A DNA stretch of 64,000 bases. Source: Rs1 sp038900335 (GTDB lineage Bacteria; Pseudomonadota; Gammaproteobacteria; Pseudomonadales; Balneatricaceae). The stretch is from NCBI GenBank assembly GCA_038900335.1, contig JBBMRB010000011.1:78839-142838 (forward strand), given 5' to 3'. The position numbers and the translations under genes were made by a program. The number at the start of each line of letters is the position of its first letter. The first letter of the stretch is position 1. This document shows positions 28,195 to 37,056 of this stretch, piece by piece. The notes under the pieces were generated by a model. It worked only from the letters and a program-made list of their open reading frames with translations, had not been told where the DNA came from and did not search any database.

Positions 28195-28767
28195 TTATAT
28201 TTTTTGAAAAATATAGGTATCAGTATATGGCGGGGAAGTTGATTGGTGATAACTTATTAATGATAACCTTGAATCTACATTGATAAACTCTTGCTCTGTT
28301 AGCGACAAACGCTCAGGGAAAGAAGCTGTTTGGCTATGCTTAAGATTAAAAGTACTGAAAATAATGCGTCCATTAGGCAATAGTAAATCTACCATCTGCT
28401 GAAATAACAAAACACTGGGCTTATATCTAAAAATGCTAATATTATCAAACTGCCCCAAGTTAGCGACTTGTGATATATCATCTAAATCTAAGCATTGGGT
28501 ATTAATAGTAACGCCAGATTGCAGCGCTAAATTTGTCAGCGTATCTAAAGCCACTTGTGAGACATCAACGGCCGTCACATGCATATTCGCTAGAGCAGCG
28601 ACATGTAATGATACCGCGCCTTCGCCACTTGCTATATCTAACAAACTGCCAGTGGTTAGGTGATGCTGGTGGGCGAGTAATGAAACAGGTGGGGCTGGCA
28701 TGCCTTTACTACTATTTAAATAGCGATTATTCCATTTATCTCTATCTGCTTGCGCCAAACCCATCAC
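28195..28767 (-). CDS. Class I SAM-dependent methyltransferase
   Basis: 190 residues. The SAM-binding motif I is LLDIASGEGAVSLHVA (near residues 42-57), followed by the acidic VTAVDVSQVALD at strand 2 and CLDLDD. The start DRDKWNNRY is typical of TehB/Mtf2-like small methyltransferases. Substrate unknown. It is a lone minus-strand gene between the TSUP permease and a GIY-YIG-like gene. Confidence 0.85.
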   Translation of the reverse strand: MMGLAQADRDKWNNRYLNSSKGMPAPPVSLLAHQHHLTTGSLLDIASGEGAVSLHVAALANMHVTAVDVSQVALDTLTNLALQSGVTINTQCLDLDDISQVANLGQFDNISIFRYKPSVLLFQQMVDLLLPNGRIIFSTFNLKHSQTASFPERLSLTEQEFINVDSRLSLISYHQSTSPPYTDTYIFQKI

Positions 28768-28828
28768 CTATTTGTAAAACTAAGCTAGTGTAAAAAATCA
28801 AATTATTGCATGACAATATTATGATATT

Positions 28829-29467
28829 TTAATATCTTTTGCCCAGTGTCGATCCTCGTGAATCGAGCGCTGATAAAATCGCTTTCATTTCATCTGCTTG
28901 CTCTGCGATTTGCTTGCGTTTCAAAGCATCTCGCGCCGCTTTCTCTTGCTCAATTGCTTCTTTAATGCGTTTTTCTTTGATTGCAGAACCGGTGCGCCCT
29001 GTCGCCAGTTTGAGCTTAACAACAGGTTCTTCAGGTGCTGCTTTCGCTCCTAAACGTGTCCCTTTACTCGCTTTGCTTATTAAACGATTATTGGCAGAGG
29101 CGATCGTTTGTGAATTACTCTCTGATGCATCGCGTTTAATAATAGGTGTCGCAGATTCCGTGTCTTCTTTAAGAGTATAGACAGCTGTTCTTGGTAGTGC
29201 AGTCTTCATCCCTTTTAAACTTATACCATTAAACTCCTGCATAGCCTCTTCATAAAGCTCAACCAATTCCTCTCTAGATTCGGCAAAATCATATTCTTCT
29301 ATACTAAAACAAGCCACGCCATATTGACGCATATCATTATATAGAGGAGCATCTATTGCTGCATCTTTAGCTAATTGGTACATTGTCCAACATTCATCTA
29401 TGCTTTTTTTTGTGGTACCGATATAAACGGTATTATTACGGGAATTCTTTATGGTAAAAACAATCAA
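28829..29467 (-). CDS. GIY-YIG-like protein with charged C-terminal tail
   Basis: 212 residues. Residues 1-75 look like a GIY-YIG nuclease N terminus of the intron-endonuclease type: VFTIKNSRNNTVYIGTTKKS, then SIDECW, LYNDMRQYG and FSIEEYDFAES. The arginine expected in the S-I-x-x-R-W position is a cysteine here, so catalysis is doubtful. Residues 110-212 are a low-complexity, lysine/glutamate/alanine-rich tail with a coiled-coil stretch (IKEAIEQEKAARDALKRKQ). No intron or mobile element flanks it. Function unknown; a structural or DNA-binding derivative is possible. Confidence 0.6.
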   Translation of the reverse strand: MIVFTIKNSRNNTVYIGTTKKSIDECWTMYQLAKDAAIDAPLYNDMRQYGVACFSIEEYDFAESREELVELYEEAMQEFNGISLKGMKTALPRTAVYTLKEDTESATPIIKRDASESNSQTIASANNRLISKASKGTRLGAKAAPEEPVVKLKLATGRTGSAIKEKRIKEAIEQEKAARDALKRKQIAEQADEMKAILSALDSRGSTLGKRY

Positions 29468-29783
29468 AACGTATCTCTTAATATCTAAAAACTAACTTCA
29501 TCACCACCTTACCTCTATAAAAGTTTTAGCTTGCACTAATAACTTGTAAGTACGGTGAACGGCTTTCTTAATGCTCTTAATTCTTATTCACTACAATTAC
29601 AAAAATTAAGAGGGTGAGCATTCTAATTAATATGAAAGTAAACACCAGATATATTTCGTAAAAAGAGCATTGCTTGACAGTTTTTTTAACAACTGATTTG
29701 AACTCGATATTTTACTGGACAAGCACCTTAAACTACGCTTACTTTTATAGCTCTAAACGCCGCTATCTGAGCATCACATTTAC
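29468..29783. other. Divergent intergenic region
   Basis: A gene-free spacer between the GIY-YIG-like gene and the metallopeptidase gene, which point away from each other, so it should contain both promoters. No convincing operator, repeat or small gene was seen. Confidence 0.4.
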
Positions 29784-30296
29784 ATGAAAAAAGATATTTT
29801 TTATTACTTAAACAGCTATCCCGATTCAATCAAAGAACAAATCACGTTATTAATTGAGCAGGACAAACTCGGTCAATACTTATTAAAAAAATATCCAAAA
29901 TGTCATGATTTAGGTACTGAAAAACAGTTATATTCTTTTACTTTAGATATTAAGAATAGCTATCTTAAAAAATCGGCAGTGCTGAGCAAAGTACAATACG
30001 ATGATAAAATCGACGTTATCCATAATGCTCTTGGCTTACATACTCAAATATCGCGCAAGCAAGGCAACAAATTAAAAGCAAAGCGAGAGATAAGAATCGC
30101 CTCAGTTTTTCGCAAAGCCCCACAGGACTTTTTAACGATGATTGTCGTCCATGAGTTAGCGCATTTGAAAGAGCGTGATCACAACAAATCTTTTTACAAA
30201 CTATGCACTTATATGCAACCTGAGTATCATCAAGTCGAGTTAGATTTGCGCTTATATTTAACCTATCTCAATTTATCGGGCGCGCTCTATAACTGA
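29784..30296 (+). CDS. YgjP-like (DUF45) metallopeptidase-fold protein, short form
   Basis: 170 residues. The zinc motif VVHELAHLKERDHNKSFYKL (near 121-140) has HExxH and a downstream histidine, as in YgjP/WLM-type metallopeptidases, followed by PEYHQVELDLRLYL. The N-terminal 70 residues are shorter and more charged than in canonical YgjP. A second, longer family member lies 1.4 kb downstream (31710). Substrate and role are unknown. It has no signal peptide, so it is probably cytoplasmic. Confidence 0.75.
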   Translation: MKKDIFYYLNSYPDSIKEQITLLIEQDKLGQYLLKKYPKCHDLGTEKQLYSFTLDIKNSYLKKSAVLSKVQYDDKIDVIHNALGLHTQISRKQGNKLKAKREIRIASVFRKAPQDFLTMIVVHELAHLKERDHNKSFYKLCTYMQPEYHQVELDLRLYLTYLNLSGALYN

Positions 30297-30342
30297 TAAC
30301 TAAAACTGTGCGGCCTCTTAGCAAACACTAGTATGAGTACTT

Positions 30343-30975
30343 ATGAAAAAACGATTATCCACCCCTTTGTCGAGTCTTTTATGTTTTATCGCCCTACCTG
30401 CATTTGCAGCACCGCTAGCACCTTTTAATCAATGGGCACAACAAGATTTTGTGGGTAAAAACACTATTAGTTTTAGCCGCGAGGGTGCGGATCATCAAGT
30501 GGATATATTTTCTAATAAAACAGCTTCGGCACTGTATTTAGAAAAAGAAATTAACATTGTTAACACACCCATACTACATTGGTCATGGAAAATAAGTAAC
30601 GTCCTTAATATTAGCGATGAAACCACTAAGAAGACAGACGACTTCCCCGCGCGAATCTATGTCTTAGCAGCGACAGGACCATTCCCTTGGCAAACACAGA
30701 CACTGGCTTACACTTGGTCTAACCACCAGCGCACAAAGACACACTGGCCTAACCCTTACACTGACAAAGTGGTAATGATTGCCATCGATAGCGGTGCACA
30801 AAAGCAGGGAACATGGCAGCAACATAGTCGCAATATCCAACAGGACTTTGAAAAGTATTTTGGCAAAAAACACAAAACCATCAAAGCGATAGCCCTCATG
30901 AGCGACACTGATAACACTGGCCTGCAAACCAGCGCTTCCTATAGACAAATTTATTTCAGTAGCAGTAGGCCTTAA
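30343..30975 (+). CDS. DUF3047 exported protein
   Basis: 210 residues with a signal peptide (SLLCFIALPAFAAP, cleavage near residue 23). The domain shows ILHWSWKI near 84 and TDDFPARIYVLAA near 101, then TLAYTWSN, NPYTDKVVMIAID and ALMSDTDNTG, all characteristic of DUF3047. Homologues are periplasmic or secreted proteins of unknown function. It follows the short YgjP-like gene by 46 bases and may be cotranscribed. Confidence 0.85.
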   Translation: MKKRLSTPLSSLLCFIALPAFAAPLAPFNQWAQQDFVGKNTISFSREGADHQVDIFSNKTASALYLEKEINIVNTPILHWSWKISNVLNISDETTKKTDDFPARIYVLAATGPFPWQTQTLAYTWSNHQRTKTHWPNPYTDKVVMIAIDSGAQKQGTWQQHSRNIQQDFEKYFGKKHKTIKAIALMSDTDNTGLQTSASYRQIYFSSSRP

Positions 30976-31161
30976 CTAACCCATAGCTAAACGCTAATTT
31001 TAAAAAATACTAACCACACTAAATTCTACTGTGGTTATTAAAAACGACTCAACAAAAGTAAATCTGCGTGTTATGGTACGCCACACAGCCATTTTATCGA
31101 TCCCTTTAATTTCAAATCTATAACAAAAGGATCGCCTAATCGTTTTAAATGAGGATAGAGC

Positions 31162-31608
31162 ATGCGTTTTTTACACACTATGGTCAGAGTCAAAAACTTA
31201 GAAGACTCTATGAAATTTTACTGTGACATTCTAGGTTTAGTACTTGTTAAAAAAACAGATTACGAAAAACATAAATTCTCACTGGTATACCTTAGTGCAC
31301 CAGCGGATGTCACCGAACAAAGTACTACAAAACAAGACAGCCCATTGATAGAGCTCACATACAATTGGGATACAGAAGATTACGATGAAGGCCGAAATTT
31401 TGGACACCTTGCATTTGAAGTCGATGATATTTATGCAACCTGTCAAAAATTACAAGATGCGGGGGTCACTATTAACCGCCCTCCAAGAGATGGCCACATG
31501 GCATTTGTACGCTCACCTGATAACATCTCTATTGAGCTACTGCAAAAAGGTGAATATTTAGCACCTGCTGAGCCTTGGAGCTCAATGCAAAACACCGGTC
31601 ACTGGTAA
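31162..31608 (+). CDS. gloA: Lactoylglutathione lyase-like VOC protein (glyoxalase I)
   Basis: 148 residues. The vicinal-oxygen-chelate fold is shown by [18 protein letters not shown] at the N terminus (metal His 5), IELTYNW (Glu) near 72, [10 protein letters not shown] (His) near 87 and IELLQ (Glu) near 133: all four metal ligands are in place. Glyoxalase I isomerises the methylglyoxal-glutathione hemithioacetal. The C-terminal extension beyond residue 137 is unusual for short GloA proteins. The assignment to glyoxalase I rather than another VOC enzyme rests on the N-terminal and TYNW matches. Confidence 0.78.
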   Translation: MRFLHTMVRVKNLEDSMKFYCDILGLVLVKKTDYEKHKFSLVYLSAPADVTEQSTTKQDSPLIELTYNWDTEDYDEGRNFGHLAFEVDDIYATCQKLQDAGVTINRPPRDGHMAFVRSPDNISIELLQKGEYLAPAEPWSSMQNTGHW

Positions 31609-31709
31609 ACACCACTTTTTAAGTACCAAAAAGCATGCTCGCTTGTTATCGACAAGCTTGCATACACAGCTTTAACGATTAATCACTCACTCATATGTAA
31701 AGGCTTAAT

Positions 31710-32456
31710 TTGCTAGCGAATATTCTTAATAACCTTCGCCAAACGGCACACAAACAGCCTTTGCTAGATTTTGATTACAGTATTATCCGCAGTAAGCGCA
31801 AAACGCTATGTATTCAAATTAGGAACGCTCGTGTTCGTGTCTTAGCACCAGCTAGGCTTGCACAGCAAGATATCCTCGATTTTTTGGCGCATAAGCAATC
31901 ATGGGTAAATAAGCAGCTCATCGAACAAGCCAAGACACTTGAACAAAAACAAGAGATAGCACAGAGCAATCAAGTTTTTATCAATGGTCAACTCAAAACA
32001 CTGACCATACTTCGCGGTAATTATTTAGTGATTGATGAGAGTGAACTGAGCTGGAACATAACGGTGCCTAATAGGGTCTGTGCTGAGAATTTAGCCAAAT
32101 ACAGCAAACAGCAACTACTCAACTGGTATAAACAACAAGCCCTTGTGTATTTACCCAAGCGTCTTGAACAATTGAGCAACACCTTTGCGTTATACCCATC
32201 AAATGTCCAAGTCAAAAAATATAAGGCGAGATGGGGAAGCTGTAATAGTAAAGGCGTTATTAATCTCAATTACTTACTGATGATGACACCGCCATTCGTT
32301 GTAGATTACGTGATTATTCATGAACTATGTCACTTAAAGCACTTGAATCATTCTGCTGCCTTTTGGCAATTAGTTGCCGATTGTGAGCCAAACTACAAAA
32401 CAGCTCAACAATGGCTTAAAACTAACAGCGTCACTTTAAATACTATTCACTTATAA
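31710..32456 (+). CDS. YgjP-family metallopeptidase-fold protein
   Basis: 248 residues using a TTG start, with AAAGG upstream and no in-frame ATG before the homologous region. Family features: RSKRKTLCIQIRNARVRVLAP (residues 24-45), YKARWGSCNSKGVINLNYLLMM near 171-192, and the zinc motif IIHELCHLKHLNHSAAFW near 202. Members of this DUF45 family associate with restriction or repair contexts in some genomes, but the function of YgjP itself is not established. It is followed 12 bases later by an elaA-like gene. Confidence 0.88.
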   Translation: MLANILNNLRQTAHKQPLLDFDYSIIRSKRKTLCIQIRNARVRVLAPARLAQQDILDFLAHKQSWVNKQLIEQAKTLEQKQEIAQSNQVFINGQLKTLTILRGNYLVIDESELSWNITVPNRVCAENLAKYSKQQLLNWYKQQALVYLPKRLEQLSNTFALYPSNVQVKKYKARWGSCNSKGVINLNYLLMMTPPFVVDYVIIHELCHLKHLNHSAAFWQLVADCEPNYKTAQQWLKTNSVTLNTIHL

Positions 32457-32468
32457 AGGTAACTAACC

Positions 32469-32930
32469 ATGGCTACATGGCACTGTAAGAGCTTTGCACA
32501 GCTTAATAGCAATGAGCTTTATGCTATTCTTCAAGCTCGTCAAACTGTGTTTATTATTGAACAAACCTGCTTGTATGCCGATATTGATCAGCTAGATTTA
32601 CACTGTTTTCATTTATTTTTAAGCACTACTAATGATGATAAAACTGCGACTATCCATGCCTATTTACGCATTGTACCACCTGGAATTGCCTACACTGAAG
32701 CATCGCTTGGGCGAGTATTAGTGAGTGAAGACAGCAGAAATCAAGGATTGGCGAAGATACTCATCAATAAAGGTCTAGAGGAATTAAAACAGCTCTACCC
32801 GCAGCAACCAATCAAAATAGCGGCACAAAATTACTTATTGGCTTTTTATCAATCACTTGGTTTTTGTAAAATTTCAGACATTTATTTAGATGATGGTATC
32901 GAGCACATCGACATGCTGCTCGCACAGTAA
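32469..32930 (+). CDS. elaA: ElaA-family GNAT acetyltransferase
   Basis: 153 residues matching ElaA: LYAILQARQTVFIIEQTCLY (18-37), YLRIVPPGI, LGRVLVSEDSRNQGLAKILI (the acetyl-CoA binding site, near 78-97) and AAQNYLLAFYQSLGF. The acceptor substrate is unknown. Probably cotranscribed with the preceding YgjP-family gene. Confidence 0.9.
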   Translation: MATWHCKSFAQLNSNELYAILQARQTVFIIEQTCLYADIDQLDLHCFHLFLSTTNDDKTATIHAYLRIVPPGIAYTEASLGRVLVSEDSRNQGLAKILINKGLEELKQLYPQQPIKIAAQNYLLAFYQSLGFCKISDIYLDDGIEHIDMLLAQ

Positions 32931-32931
32931 A

Positions 32932-32958
32932 AGCGCCTGTATTGTATTTCTAGGCGCT
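32932..32958. terminator. 7-bp stem-loop after elaA
   Basis: AGCGCCT and AGGCGCT pair across 13 bases directly after the elaA stop. No T-run, so this is a weak terminator candidate. Confidence 0.35.
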
Positions 32959-33157
32959 CGACCCTCACTGTTATAGTGATATTCAATGAGTAGTGTATTG
33001 AGTAATAAGCTGTTGTAATTACCCTGAACACTCGACAAAATTGCTCACTCTCTTTTGCTAAACTAAGCTTAATAGTTTAAACGCTGTTGTGCTAAATACC
33101 AAATCATGACATATTTTGATAATGTAACAACAACTGCAAACGTTTATTTTACAGTCA

Positions 33158-34057
33158 TTATAGACTCACTTTGCTTTTACGTAATTTCACTAAAATATCA
33201 TAGACAAAAATAAACAACGCCAGCCAAATGAACGCGAATGTAATTAGCTTTGTTTGATCTAAGACTTCATCAAATACGACGATAGCTAAGACAAACATCG
33301 CGCTGGGACCGATGTACTGCAACAAACCAATCATATAATATGGAATTCTGGTAGCCCCTGCTGAAAATGCAAGCAACGGTAAAGTAGTTACTATACCGGC
33401 ACATATTAAAGTGATATTTAAAGACATGGGGTTATTGGCAAATGATGATGTATCACTTTCTATGAACCACCAGTAATAAAGAGCAGCAGGTAGCAAAATC
33501 GTAGTTTCAATGAATAAACCAGTGACGGCTTTCACTTTTATTTTCTTTTTCAGTAAACCATAAATAGCAAAAGTGATCGCCAGTGCTAACGACACTAATG
33601 GAATATAACCAAACACGACTAATTGAAATAACACGCCAAAGGTAGCCACCGCGACAGCAAATAATTGTAGCCTGGGAATTCTCTCACGTAAGAACACGAC
33701 ACCTAACGCCACATTGACCATTGGATTAATAAAATAACCCAAGCTAGCCTCTAATAATTTATCGTTATGTACCGCCCAAATGAATACCAGCCAATTAGCG
33801 GCAACCAAACAAGCTGTAATAGCAAACAGTAGCAATAACTTTGGTCTCTTTAAATAACCAATAACTTCTTTAACCTGTCCGGTTGCAAAAATTAAAATCA
33901 GCAATAAAACAAAAGACCAAATAATGCGATGCATTAAAATCTCACCTGGGGCTACCTGCTCTATTAATTTAAAATATAACGGTGCGATTGACCAAAGTAC
34001 ATACGCTGTTAGCGCATAGCAAATACCTTGCTTGAATTCAGAATCATTTGTCGACAT
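33158..34057 (-). CDS. rarD: RarD family EamA transporter
   Basis: 299 residues with about ten hydrophobic helices in two EamA repeats. The start (QGICYALTAYVLWSIAPLYFKLIEQV), EILMHRIIWSFVLLL, the mid-protein LLEASLGYFINPMVNVALGVVFLRER and YYMIGLLQYIGPSAMF near 235 are RarD hallmarks. These are inner-membrane metabolite exporters of the DMT superfamily; the RarD substrate is not established. Lone minus-strand gene with 227 bases downstream before the convergent elaA. Confidence 0.93.
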   Translation of the reverse strand: MSTNDSEFKQGICYALTAYVLWSIAPLYFKLIEQVAPGEILMHRIIWSFVLLLILIFATGQVKEVIGYLKRPKLLLLFAITACLVAANWLVFIWAVHNDKLLEASLGYFINPMVNVALGVVFLRERIPRLQLFAVAVATFGVLFQLVVFGYIPLVSLALAITFAIYGLLKKKIKVKAVTGLFIETTILLPAALYYWWFIESDTSSFANNPMSLNITLICAGIVTTLPLLAFSAGATRIPYYMIGLLQYIGPSAMFVLAIVVFDEVLDQTKLITFAFIWLALFIFVYDILVKLRKSKVSL

Positions 34058-34584
34058 GTTGCAAAACCAGAATGTATGAAGAAAAATACTTCAGCATAAG
34101 ATGTGTGCTGAAGAGAAAATGATAGGCTTGATAGCGCCATCGTTATACAGCTGAAAAACTCAGCCGCTATATTTGGCTGTTGATAATAATCAGCTAATTT
34201 ATCAGAGTATATTTTTATTATTAATATCTAATCACACTCAAAACTGATGAGCAAGATACTACCACAGCAATCATTACCAATAATATAGCCTGCTTAATCA
34301 TTTTAGCAAACCATTGAGTTTTAATGATTTTTAAAGCTATTTAGTAAATATAATATTGTCAAAATTCACAGCGCTGCTCTGCAAATATCACATAAATCAC
34401 GCCAGATATAACAGCGCCTCGTCATAAATATAGCCAAAGAGCTTTATCTCTAGCAATATTGCTCTTTATCTTCTTTGTTTCTATGCACTATCGTGTAAAA
34501 TGTTGGCTTTATGTTATTTGTTTTTCATGATTTCTTTAATTACACTTTTTAACGACATAAGTCAGAGTCAGGATCAATATACGC
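34058..34584. other. Intergenic region between rarD and the KfrA-like gene
   Basis: A 527-base gene-free stretch with promoters for the divergent neighbours. It holds one perfect 8-bp inverted repeat, CTTCAGCA (34089-34096) and TGCTGAAG (34106-34113), in the rarD leader. No small gene or RNA is recognisable in the remainder. Confidence 0.4.
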
Positions 34585-35793
34585 TTGAGTGAATCGCAAA
34601 CGATCGATGATCAGAGCATCATACACATTATTGAAGCATTACAAGCTGATGGCGAAAACGTTACATCTTGGGCTGTACAATCACGTCTTGGCGGTGGTGA
34701 CTTCTCACGTATTGAGCAGATAATTGAACAGCAGCTAGCTCCAACTAGTAATGATAATGATAGAGCCCAACACTCAGCATCAGGTAATAAGGCACAAGAG
34801 CTAGCTAACCAAGATATTATAGATAAAAACATGCCGGCTAATATAGAGTCGTCAATGTCAGCAATGCAGCAGGCATTAGGCCAAATGGCCAGCCAAATAT
34901 GGAGCGATGCTGCAGGGACTGCTGAAAACAAAGTTCGTGAGAAATTATCAAGCTTACAAGCCGCTTATGATGAAACAAAAGCGGCTTACTCTAATGCTCA
35001 GAAAACTAACGAGCAGATGCAACAAACAATCAGTACATTAAATCAAGACTTGGAATCTCTCAAAGTAGAGTACAAACACTCTGTTGAAAATTTAGCTAAA
35101 AATGAATCCGCTTTACAGACAACAACTGCAGCAAAAGACAACTTGGAAAAATCTGTCCAAGCGTTAGAAGTTGATAACCAACAGCTGGAGCAAACCGCTT
35201 TTGATGCAAAGCTTGAATCCGCCAAGACTCAAGGTTTAGCTGAAACAATTAAAGAGCAATTATTTTTAGCAAAGGAATCTGAAAAGCAATTAAAGAGATC
35301 ACTTGAGCGCGCTGAAAGTAAAGTTGATGAGCTCAACATTGAATTACATAATGCTAATAAAGCACTGCGCGAAGAAAGTGCAGAAAGACAAACATTAGAA
35401 AAAGCGCTGAAAGAACAAACAGCACTAACAGAACAGGCACAGCAAGAACTATTAGCTAAACCAGCAGCTACTCAAACAGAGGCACGCGACACTAAACAAC
35501 AACCAGTTATCGAGCCGCCTCAACCGACTTCAAATCAAGCCGGTGAACAGACACCTGCACCACTTGAATCAGAGCAGACAGCTGCGCCGCAACAAGAAGT
35601 GGCTCAAGAGACTGAACAACAGCCTGTTGGGCAAGCTAGCCAATCATCTGCGCAACAATCTATACAACAACCTATGCAGCAATCAACTCAGCAAACGCTA
35701 CACAGAATTAAACCTAGTGCTGACAAAACTCGCTCGTTAAGTGCCAAATTATTTGACCGTAAGAAAGAACATCCCAAACAGCGTCGAAAATAA
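34585..35793 (+). CDS. KfrA-like coiled-coil DNA-binding protein
   Basis: 402 residues using a TTG start. Residues 8-50 (IIHIIEALQADGENVTSWAVQSRLGGG-DFSRIEQII) resemble the N-terminal DNA-binding domain of plasmid KfrA proteins. Residues about 110-290 form a long coiled coil (repeated EKLSSLQAAYDE, EKSVQALEVDNQQLEQ, LKRSLERAESKV). A low-complexity Q/P/T/E-rich tail leads to a basic end (LFDRKKEHPKQRRK). On plasmids KfrA is a histone-like partition-associated protein; here it sits among chromosomal housekeeping genes. A nucleoid-associated role is plausible but inferred. Confidence 0.7.
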   Translation: MSESQTIDDQSIIHIIEALQADGENVTSWAVQSRLGGGDFSRIEQIIEQQLAPTSNDNDRAQHSASGNKAQELANQDIIDKNMPANIESSMSAMQQALGQMASQIWSDAAGTAENKVREKLSSLQAAYDETKAAYSNAQKTNEQMQQTISTLNQDLESLKVEYKHSVENLAKNESALQTTTAAKDNLEKSVQALEVDNQQLEQTAFDAKLESAKTQGLAETIKEQLFLAKESEKQLKRSLERAESKVDELNIELHNANKALREESAERQTLEKALKEQTALTEQAQQELLAKPAATQTEARDTKQQPVIEPPQPTSNQAGEQTPAPLESEQTAAPQQEVAQETEQQPVGQASQSSAQQSIQQPMQQSTQQTLHRIKPSADKTRSLSAKLFDRKKEHPKQRRK

Positions 35794-35822
35794 CGTTATT
35801 ACCTTAGCTTATAAAGACACTA

Positions 35823-36332
35823 CTATCTTACTTTTACTTTATTATTAGCATCGCGGCTACTGCGGATTAAATCATCACTCGCCGTTATCTCAGCTTTTTT
35901 TGCCAAGCGATCGTACAACACCACATTAACACTGGCCGCTAAATTCATACAGCCTATGGTAGGCACATAAACTACCGCATCTGCGCTATCAACCAACGCT
36001 TGATTAATACTACTATCTTCAGAGCCAAAGACATAAATAGCATGCGCAGGGTGTTCAAACTCAGGTAAGGCTACGGCGCCTTCAATTAAATCGACACAGA
36101 TTAATTTGCATTGCGCTGTTTTAAATTGTGTTAAATCTTCACTGTGATGTAAACCAATTCTGGACACTACTTTTTTGGTGTCAGTATTAAACTTTACTGC
36201 CTTGTCATAGCGCTGGCCAGTATAAACAACTTGACTCGCATCGTAGCACCCCGCCGCTCTCATCACAGCGCCAACATTACTCGGGCTCTTAGGGTCTATT
36301 AAGCCTATTATTACGGTATTTTTGTCTGTCAT
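35823..36332 (-). CDS. TrmH-family (SpoU) RNA 2'-O-methyltransferase-like protein
   Basis: 169 residues from the ATG at 36332; a longer frame upstream overlaps the preceding gene heavily and is rejected. SPOUT motifs: PKSPSNVGAVMRAAGCY (near 14-30), IYVFGSEDSSIN (near 109-120) and VYVPTIGCMNLAASVNVVLYD (near 131-151). The expected motif-2 context GxExxG reads GSEDSS, a small variation. Target RNA unknown. It overlaps the upstream hydrolase gene by ATGA, so translation is coupled. Confidence 0.85.
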   Translation of the reverse strand: MTDKNTVIIGLIDPKSPSNVGAVMRAAGCYDASQVVYTGQRYDKAVKFNTDTKKVVSRIGLHHSEDLTQFKTAQCKLICVDLIEGAVALPEFEHPAHAIYVFGSEDSSINQALVDSADAVVYVPTIGCMNLAASVNVVLYDRLAKKAEITASDDLIRSSRDANNKVKVR

Positions 36333-37036
36333 CTTTGTAACCAATCTTTGATAAGTTGCGCTAATTGCAGTGGCTGCTCTAAAGGCAAAAAATGCCCGCA
36401 ACTAGCGATTTCATGTAGCGATATATGTCTACAGCCTAGCTGCATTGTCAACAGCTGTTGCTCATTCACGAGTGCATCATTGTCGCCAAAACAAAACCAT
36501 ATCGGTAGTTTTTTATTAACTAATGCTAATGTTAAGTCTTCTCTGACTGATAAAGGGCCTAAGTGATGTATTACATCCTCTTTAGTGAAGCAGCTATCCA
36601 TTGCCATTATGATAGCAAACAGTGGCTCGTTATCGTGCTGTGAGCTATCTAAAAAATGACGTAGCCGATTTTTTTTCAATCCTTGATAGCCGCTTTTCTC
36701 AATGCTGGCGATTATCGATTTTCGCGCTGCTAACTCCTTTAAAGGTAATGTTTTAGGGACATTAGCAATCACCATCAATCTAGTTAACTGCTGATTAAAA
36801 TGTAAACTAATTGCACTCGCTAAATATCCTCCTAAGGAGAAACCGATCAGCGAAAACTCTCTGCCATTACTTATTTCTTTAATATTCGCCACCAGCATTG
36901 CAACCACATCAACTAACGAGCCACTTTTAGCGAGTTTTAAATGAACAAGCTGATTATTTTGATCCAGTAGCGGCCACAATTTGCTCCACGTTTGCTCATT
37001 ACAAGCCGTGCCTGGAATAAAGAAAATTAAAGACAT
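36329..37036 (-). CDS. Alpha/beta-fold hydrolase
   Basis: 235 residues. The nucleophile elbow GFSLGG (near 64-69), the late aspartate in FCFGDNDALV (near 184-193) and the C-terminal histidine in CGHFLPLEQP (near 216) complete a catalytic triad. The N-terminal FIPGTACNEQTW supplies the oxyanion loop. Substrate unknown. It lies 20 bases after the LysR gene on the same strand and overlaps the RNA methyltransferase start. Confidence 0.85.
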   Translation of the reverse strand: MSLIFFIPGTACNEQTWSKLWPLLDQNNQLVHLKLAKSGSLVDVVAMLVANIKEISNGREFSLIGFSLGGYLASAISLHFNQQLTRLMVIANVPKTLPLKELAARKSIIASIEKSGYQGLKKNRLRHFLDSSQHDNEPLFAIIMAMDSCFTKEDVIHHLGPLSVREDLTLALVNKKLPIWFCFGDNDALVNEQQLLTMQLGCRHISLHEIASCGHFLPLEQPLQLAQLIKDWLQR

Positions 37037-37056
37037 ATCGTTAACTCATTGCTTCA

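Noticed and set aside
28019..28207. 62-codon plus-strand frame between the TSUP permease and the methyltransferase genes
   Set aside because: No ribosome binding site at either the TTG or the internal ATG, no recognisable family, and the end overlaps the opposite-strand methyltransferase gene.
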